64,000 bases of DNA from Kuschelorhynchus macadamiae (lineage: Eukaryota; Arthropoda; Insecta; Coleoptera; Curculionidae), in the NCBI GenBank assembly GCA_030620095.1, contig JAUTXW010001318.1, forward strand, positions 496,001-560,000. The letters run 5' to 3'. The position numbers and the translations under genes are program-made. The notes beneath the pieces were generated by a model, which saw only the letters and a program-made list of their open reading frames with translations, did not search any database and was not told the DNA's origin. Each line of letters opens with the position of its first letter. Within the stretch, counting starts at the first letter, position 1. Shown here piece after piece: positions 57,612 through 64,000 of the stretch.

Positions 57612-60080
57612 CACTGTGTCCCAGATTGCTTGTAATCACAGGGTTTCTCGGTAACCAGCAGAGATAGAACTTTGCGGTTTTCACGACTCTATGTCAATTT
57701 TTAGAGAAACTTTGAATGTCGCAAACAGAATTGTGCCAGATTGTTTCGTTCCCGAGATACAGAGTGAAATAGAAATTTTGCGCTTTTAGGGGTGGTATCA
57801 TATTTCGAACACCCTGTCAGATAAAGAAAAGGTAAAAACTGCTATGGATAGATATTTTTACGTAGAGTCCAGTGCTGTAGTGGATTTTTTTTTAGACAAA
57901 CCGTTTTTGAGATATAGCCCAAACTTAGTATTTTTTAAATGGGACACCCTGTATTTTTTGGTTCCAAAAAATTTGCCTTTTTTTTTTCTTTAAAATGATG
58001 TCTCACACTATGCACTTTTGCATAAAGCAATATTAAAAGAAAAACGTAAGTTGGGCATGGAAATATGGCATGGAAACAAAAATCAAAACTATTTGTTTCT
58101 TAAATATATCAAATATTGCCGTGTTTATCCTCTTATCATACGAGTTGCCAATAATTCTAACAGGTAAATTAATAGATATTAAGAAGAAATGAATAATTTT
58201 GAAAATAGTCATAAGTATGATATGATGGTTTGTTTTATTGAATGTCATGAAAACAGTGATCAAGCATCTGATTTATATTTTAACAGGTAAGCATAAAGCG
58301 CTTAAATTATTATGAACCTCCTTTTAAAATTTTTTTTCAATTCCACTTTGAGTTATGGACTATTTCCAAAAGATTTTTTTATATCGTAAATATCCAGAAA
58401 GGCCTCAGTCACACCAGGCAATTTTTCGCCGAATTAAATTAAATTTAATTAATGATGGATCATTTCAAAGCACAGGGCTAAAACATATAATAAACGAAAT
58501 CACGAGAACAATGAGATTGTTGTATTAGCAAGTATTCAGGCCATTCACGCGAATTCATGTAGGCATATTCAGGAAACAGTGGGGGTGTCAAAATCACAAA
58601 CGCAAAGGATATTAAGAAAACATAAATATAAGCCTTATAAAGTAAATGTAGTACAACAATTGCATCCTGAAGATGCAGAAAGGCGTCTAAATTTTTGTAA
58701 CTGGTATCTTCAAAAAACCCAAAATGACCCTGACTTCGGTAGCAAGGTTATATGGTCCGACGAAGCCTATATAAGTTGTAGTGGTATTTTTAACAGGCAT
58801 AATAATAGGCACTGGTATACGGAAAACCAATTTTTAACAAGAGAACGTCAGCAGCAAGGAAGGTTTGGGTTTAGCGTCGCTTGCTTTATATTGGGAACAA
58901 AGATTACATTCCATATTTACAATAATAATTTAACAGCAGATAGATATCTAGCAATTTTAAATCAAATACTACCGGATTTATTGGATAACTTGCCGCTAGC
59001 AAATCTGCACAATATTTACTTTCAGCAGGACGGTGCTCCTGCCCACAATGCGCAAATTATAAGGCCATTTCTATTTGAAAATTTTCACGATCGCTGCATT
59101 GGTACAAATGGACCAGTAAGGTGGCCTGCTAGGTCGCCAGACCTCTCAATATTAGATTTTTTCGTTTGATCTTACTTAAAAAACAAAATTTACCTGAATC
59201 CAGTCAATACGATGGAGCAGTGCAAAATGCAACCATTCAGGCATTTAGATCATTGGAAGATAGACCTATAATAATGATGAATGCTCTAAGAAGAATTCGC
59301 ACTGTGTGCCAATTATGTGTTCGTGAGGGGGCGGCCATTTTGAACAGTTTTTCTAGTTATGTAGAATTTGTTTAGTATTGTGATTAAGTTTTATCAAGAT
59401 TATTAAGTTTATTTATTTCATAGTAAAAAAATGGTTATTAATTTTTTATGTTGTTTAATTTTGCTTCTAGACACTTTTAATATCTACCCATATTTCCATG
59501 TGCCAACTTACGAATTTTTTTCTTTAAAAAATATAGCGTTTATGTCTAAAAAGGTTTATTTTACGTCAAAAGTGCATAGTGTGACACATCATTTTAAAGA
59601 GAAAAAAAAGGCGAATTGTTTGGAATAAAAAAATACAGGGTGTCCCATTTAAAAAAATACTAAGTTTGGGCTATATCTCAAAAACGGATTGTCTAAAAAT
59701 TTGTGCGATTACAACACTGGATTCTACGTAAAAATATCTATCCACAGCAGTTTTTATCTTTTCTCTATCTGATAGGGTGTCCAACACATATGATACCACC
59801 CCCAAAAGCGCAAAATCTCTATTTCACCCTGTATCTCGGGAACGAAACGATGTGGTACAATCCTGTTTGCGGCATTCAAAGTTTCTCGAAAAATTGACAA
59901 AAATTCAAAATGCTTTAAAGGAAAACCGCAAAGTTATATCTCTGCTAAAATGTGCTATTTAAAACAGGACCAGCTTTTTATGTGGCCGTCAAAACGAAAT
60001 AGCTCGCCGGTAAAAAAAGAGAAAAAATCCATTGTAACCTATTGTTTAAATTAAAATTAAAGAAACCCTGGGACAGAGTG
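57612..60080 (+). mobile_element. Element F: mariner-like (D41D) transposon
   Basis: TA at 57610-57611 and 60081-60082. Left end CACTGTGTCCCAGATT, right end reversed CACTCTGTCCCAGGGT. After a variable segment, long TIRs of about 390 bp match (57660-58027 and 59567-59945). The transposase gene lies between in plus orientation. It splits the DDE_3 relic. Confidence 0.85.
58189..59375 (+). pseudogene. Element F transposase, two exons, decayed
   Basis: Exon 1 at 58189-58286 reads MNNFENSHKYDMMVCFIECH and ends AACAG|GTAAGC, equivalent to element C exon 1. Exon 2 should begin at 58390 (YPERPQSHQAIFRRIKLNL), but the acceptor AG is now AA. A frameshift follows near 58480. From 58510 the frame reads the HTH and KYKPYKVNVVQQLHPEDAER, VIWSDEAYISCSGIFNRH (first Asp), FQQDGAPAHNAQII (second), SPDLSILDFF (third, 41 residues on). 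Then TGA at 59167 replaces the LWG region, and after another frameshift FRSLEDRPIIMMNALRRIRT closes the protein at 59375. All three Asp persist. Confidence 0.87.
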
Positions 60081-60082
60081 TA

Positions 60083-61180
60083 CAACTAAGGTAATCGTGT
60101 ATTATGCAATTATGTACATTTAAAATAATGTGTGTGAGTGAATGTCGCCATTTTACTAATATTATAATACTGTTATTGGTACGGTGTAACAGTAGATACT
60201 AACGTGTTTAAAATATAATTAACAAGTATTTATAATATGTGTTTCATTACCTGCCTCCGTTAAGTACTAGCCTATTATGTATGCATTGCGTAATAAATGT
60301 AATCCATAGAGTAATAAAACCTCATTAGGTATAACGTAAACTCGGGTGTTATAAAAGCCACGTTAGAGTTCTTCCAAAAACGTAACTTGGTAAATGCAAA
60401 ATATAATAATAAAAGTTTGCACTATATTAAACGTTATAAAAGCCCGTTGGCTAGCTTATACGGTAGTTCGGCTTTGGGGGAGTTCAAAATTTTCAATCCT
60501 TTTCCTTGGTGTATGAAGGAGGCAAGTGAAAATTATAAATATGAAAGAAGGGCGCCAACACACGTAAAACAGAACTTACTGCACCGCCTTCATACACCCC
60601 TTACTCGTGTGTTCGTAAAGGTACTGAAACAACCAGTAAAACACTATTTAATATTATGATTTGCTTTATTTAAAAAAAAATACCTGTTTATGAGAGAGTG
60701 TAGTTTAAATTGTTTATAAATAGAAATATGTGTGGTAATTTAAAAAAGATAAATTGATCAATAAAAGGTACTACTGTAATATAAAGCTTTTTTAAAAATC
60801 TCACCAACTGGCAGGAAAACTGGAGTTACTGGGGCCTGGTTGTTGGGCTAGAGGTAAAATTCCAACACCTCTTCGGTAAAGAGGAGGCTCTTTCTTAATG
60901 TAGAATTACTGCTTCAACTTCAAAGGTAACCCCAACCTTTAGGGTTATTTGCTTCAACCAATTGTTTCTCGTGAAAAGTACCTCACAATCATGTGGGTGC
61001 AAAAATGTTCAAAATGCTTTAAAGGCTATAAAAAGCAAACGTGCGCTAAGATGCAAGGTTTTAATAGCAATGTGCTATGTGCTAATAAGTTCAATGTGCA
61101 CTAAAATGTGCTATTTGCTATATGCAAAAGGTGAGGGATGTAAAAAGATATTTATTATTTCTATAAACAAATTTTAACTA
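60083..61180. other. Intergenic, nothing firm
   Basis: Two GTTATAAAAGCC boxes (about 60350 and 60434) look like TATA elements, but no transcript or LTR structure is apparent. The ORF at 60387-60659 resembles no family. Confidence 0.35.
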
Positions 61181-61745
61181 CGCCTATGGACGACCCCGAA
61201 TTCAGCCAAACTGGACGGAATTCACACTAAAACGTGAATGTATGTGAAACCTGGGGGGGTGATTTTTTTTACCATTGCAAACATTTTATTTGGCCGCCAT
61301 TTTGTTCTGCCATCTTGAATTAGTACCGCAATTTTACTAGTTTATCTTTATACCACAATTAGTTATGATATACAATTTGAAATAAATTCTTTAAGTACAT
61401 AATACTTCATTTTTTGTGTACTTGATTGTTGTGCAAAAATTGAAATTGTGTAAGCAGTTTTTTAATAGTTTTTTTTAATATTACACTTATTGGATTTTTA
61501 TCAAAACTTACCTGATCATCCCAATACGACCTCAATTTTTGACCAGAATCAGTCAATTGGGTAAATACTTTTGAAAACTTAACTGATCGTCGCAATACGA
61601 TCCTCAATTTTTGACCAAAATCAGTCAATCGGGTAATTAGTTTTTTAGCTATAACGCGAACAGACAGACGGAATTGAGAAAACATGTTTTCCGGCATCTA
61701 GGGACCCTGAACCTACACGATTACAATACTTCCCTTTTTCGAGGA
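61181..61745 (+). repeat. Dispersed repeat R, forward copy with right end
   Basis: 'ctaaaacgtgaatgtatgtgaaacctggg', 'tttggccgccattttgttctgccatcttgaattagtacc', a 70-bp internal duplication ('gaccagaatcagtcaattgggtaaatac' / 'gaccaaaatcagtcaatcgggtaattag'), 'gcgaacagacagacgga', 'cggcatctagggaccctgaa' and the terminus 'cgattacaatacttccctttttcgaggaaagtaaa'. Confidence 0.75.
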
Positions 61746-61805
61746 AAGTAAATAGTAATTAATTGAAGTGCTAAAGTGTTTTAATATGAGAAAAGAGTAT
61801 GTATG

Positions 61806-62005
61806 CCACGGTTATGCAGTAAGTCAAGGGCATTCGGTATTAAGACTTCCACCATATCATTGCATATTTAATCCAATCGAGCATATATGACAAGAATTAA
61901 AATTCGGAATTCGTTGGAATAATATTTCATCTACTTTAAATGTCAACGTATTAAATGTTATCGAAAGTGGTGTATTAAAAAGTCAAATTGTTTCACACTA
62001 TAAAT
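61806..62005 (+). pseudogene. DDE_3-type transposase, C-terminal end (relic 2)
   Basis: One frame: HGYAVSQGHSVLRLPPYHCI, FNPIEHI-stop-QELK, then NVNVLNVIESGVLKSQIVSH and TAG. The LPPYHCxxNPIExIW motif holds the last catalytic residue (Glu) of this DDE_3 family. The stop is TGG to TGA. Same family as the N-terminal relic at 57108-57611, but on the other strand and 4 kb away. Confidence 0.8.
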
Positions 62006-62570
62006 AGGAGAACCTTCTTATAATCACATTTCTAATAAAATAGAATAATTAATTATTAATGTTGAGCAAGCTGTGCTTGACAATTATCACTTTGCTCGAA
62101 TTAGCTTGAGATGAGCAGCGGGACGTAGTAGGACGTGTATGTTATCAGAAAGAGTTTTCTTTCTAATTATTAGGTTATTTGAGTAACACAACTAATGATT
62201 CATTTTGTACTGGTTTATTGGAAGACTAATATTCTATTTATATAATTAACAGTTAAATTATATGTGAGCAAACAGCAAATTCAATTTAATACGTACAAGG
62301 TTGTAACATTAGATTACTATTATTTGTTACATGCAAGGTTAGCAGTTCGTGCTTTAAGAAGGTCAGTGTTTTGACGAAACATGTGTTCAAGGTGCATACG
62401 TAAGGTTATCCAATTATTGTTCTATTTAAAATTTAAATAGTTTTTGTATAATTTTTTTGGGAATTATTGTAAGACAATTTATGTATAATTTTGGGAATTA
62501 TACAAATGCAGATGGTAATAATAGCGATAGTGGTAGTGATTTCAAGAGTGAATAATGAATAAACTGTAAA
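62006..62570. other. AT-rich gap, nothing recognised
   Basis: No gene or repeat boundary seen. Confidence 0.4.
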
Positions 62571-63535
62571 TCATGGTTCGGGATTAGACCGTATCAACTT
62601 GGAATTACTATCCGATGTTTTGCCTTCGATCGCTCGAGGCATCTTCAGGGATCTTTACTCCACAAGATTTGAACACTGAATGAGGTCGGAGAGATTCAAG
62701 CGGGCTTTTATACACGACTTGTGCTTGCCGAACCGTGACCCTGTGTTAAGATCGGTTTCCTCGTGTGATATAGACCGTAACCCGTCCTATTTCTCCCACA
62801 TACACTTCTCTACAGGAGCAAGGAATTTTATATACTCCTCCTGTTCGGAAAGGTACAATATCTTTCGGGGATCGCAAGCATTGGCCAATCTTCTTATGTG
62901 TATTGAAGATTGTACGTATATTGGACCGCCGAATCATCCTATTTTGTCTGTAGTGTCATGTATGTAGGGAAGAATAACATTTCCTAACGGTGGCTCCTTA
63001 TCATTCTCCTTTGGCGAAGTTGCTGCACTACTATATCTTTTAATTTAACGCGTAATATCTTCAGTGCAATAGCCATTTACTCTGAGAGCTTCGATCAGTT
63101 TCGATGTTTCCGATGTTAGAGAATCTTGATCAGAAATCGAAATAGCTTTGAATACTAGTGAGTTAAAACCCGATTCTCTTGTGCTGGATGGTGATGGGAA
63201 TTTGCTTTTATGTTTCTATTTGTATGCGTCGGTTTTCTGTACATAGAATGCCCTGATGTACAATTTTTTTTCCTTTAAACATATACTTCTAGAAAGCGAA
63301 TCATATCATTAGATTCAATTTCCAATATGAACTTAATATTATGCTGTTGTTGATTGAGGCGGTCCAGAGATATGAGGAGATTATCTTGTCCATGAGGCCA
63401 CAAAACAAAAGTATTATCTACATACCTGAACCAGTGTTTTGGTTTTAGTGGAGCAATATCCTCAAAGGCTTCTATAAAGATATTCGCCACCACAAGTAAT
63501 AGCTGCCTCTGAAGTTTGTTCATAAAATTTCCTTG
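62571..63535 (-). pseudogene. Penelope-like element copy 4 (RT end + GIY-YIG)
   Basis: Minus strand: LVVANIFIEAFEDIAP, HWFRYVDNTFVLWPHGQDN (catalytic YVDD changed to YVDN), HNIKFILEIESNDMI, then SNIRTIFNTHKKIGQCLRSP, GVYKIPCSCREVYVGEI (GIY-YIG motif), after which part of the nuclease is deleted and the conserved 3' end (TGY..DRFPHTW-like region, 62730-62785) follows. Terminal sequence 'cggtctaatcccgaaccatgatt' matches the other copies. Confidence 0.82.
62606..62655 (-). ncRNA. Hammerhead-like motif at the 3' end of Penelope copy 4
   Basis: Minus strand: stem I ATCC with GGAT around CTGAAGA (62648-62642), the extra T, stem II GCCT/AGGC with loop CGAGCGATCGA, then AAAA where GAAA is expected, and ACATC. 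Stem I differs from copy 1 at the terminal base pair on both strands (T-A to C-G), a compensatory change. The G12 loss suggests this copy is dead. Confidence 0.5.
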
Positions 63536-63539
63536 AAAA

Positions 63540-63630
63540 ATAAAATAAGTAGAAAATTGAATCTAGTGGTACGATTCCCTTTATGTATGTATGTGTTCAA
63601 AGGAAGTAAAATGGTACATTAGGACAGCGG
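63540..63630 (+). pseudogene. Inverted Penelope scrap at the 5' edge of copy 4
   Basis: 'gattccctttatgtatgtatgtgttcaaaggaagtaaaatggtacattaggaca' matches copy 2 at about 33905-33960 in plus orientation. Head-to-head with copy 4, as copies 1 and 2 are. Confidence 0.7.
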
Positions 63631-63689
63631 AGTCTATTTTTATTTCCACGTTATTACCTCGTTATTATAAATATTATATTATGTCAAAA

Positions 63690-63842
63690 TGGCTACCCAC
63701 TGGTAAGCCTTGTGAAGATGTCTGACAGCGTTGCCATTTTCACTCCATTTGGTGTATCTGCGATCAGTCCGTCTTTTTTCTACTAGTAAAATGCGGCGTT
63801 TATTTCTTTTTAACGTCATTGGTGTAAACCGTTCTGGCTATT
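63690..63842 (-). repeat. End of the 5747-10025 element family
   Basis: Reverse strand begins CCAATGACGTTAAAAAGAAA at 63825-63806 and then matches 5745-5935. The remainder of the element is not present toward 63690, so this is a solo end or the window shows only part. Confidence 0.7.
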
Positions 63843-64000
63843 TGATTAAACTAAACTAGGCCAGAGATTTGAATGATTTATTTCATAAACTTTCTAAAGT
63901 AGATTTTCATTTCATATAATGTAAATAGCGGGTTTGGCATAAGGATATCGAAAAATGCTATACAGGGGCTCCACAAAAATTGGTGTCATCGACTGAAATC
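63843..64000. other. Window edge, nothing recognised
   Basis: AT-rich, no feature seen. Confidence 0.4.

Noticed and set aside
60340..60660. Possible LTR promoter (two GTTATAAAAGCC boxes)
   Set aside because: No paired LTR, primer-binding site or gag/pol sequence was found near it.

Overview
This window looks like AT-rich, intergenic, transposon-dense DNA from an arthropod, most likely an insect. The evidence is the repertoire of mobile elements: IS630/Tc1/mariner transposases with a D-41-D spacing and TIRs like CAGGGTGTCCCA, a pogo/CENP-B-type transposase with a C-terminal PHD finger, hAT and DDE_3 relics, APE-type and restriction-endonuclease-type non-LTR retrotransposons, and Penelope-like elements with GIY-YIG domains. 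The small introns (about 60 nt) seen inside two elements are eukaryotic. I find no convincing single-copy host gene, tRNA, rRNA, or CRISPR array.

Layout. 0.2-0.5 kb: a diverged dispersed repeat called R here (phrases such as CGCCATTTTGTTYCGCCAT and GACAGACNGACGGA). 1.4-2.3 kb: three hammerhead-ribozyme motifs in a retrozyme-like repeat. 2.3-10.98 kb: R interrupted by a 5'-truncated APE-type non-LTR element with a (TTA)n tail; that element is split by a 4.28-kb TIR element (5747-10025) carrying a THAP-like exon. 13.6-14.3 kb: a tandem 350-bp repeat. 15.6-17.7 kb: a decayed pogo-like element. 18.2-25.3 kb: three nested DNA transposons (A > B > C). 26.1-31 kb: an RT scrap, then an 1851-bp tandem duplication of a REL-endonuclease LINE remnant and an OTU-protease scrap. 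31.9-35.5 kb: a large palindrome with two head-to-head Penelope-like copies. 35.5-37.4 kb: mariner-like element D. 39.0-41.75 kb: mariner-like element E with an intact transposase and 830-bp TIRs. 41.75-47.5 kb: R interrupted by a LINE which is itself split by a hAT remnant with an exact 8-bp target duplication, plus a Penelope scrap. 52.06-54.2 kb: a foldback-like element with a 30-bp minisatellite. 54.4-56.1 kb: a sequence with the N-terminal exon of a DUF4806-type protein. 57.1-62 kb: a DDE_3 transposase relic split by mariner-like element F, R again, and another DDE_3 relic. 62.6-63.6 kb: another Penelope copy; 63.7-63.85 kb: a second end of the 5747-10025 family.

How it fits together: the genes here are selfish elements, mostly dead, and the order of events can be read by nesting. 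In two cases removing an insert and one target duplication rejoins the host element's reading frame exactly. The only transposase ORF that looks intact is in element E. The most distinctive signals are the hammerhead ribozymes (canonical at 1.5-2.2 kb, HHR-like with covarying stem I at the Penelope ends), and the occurrence of DUF4806-type exons in two separate transposon-like sequences.
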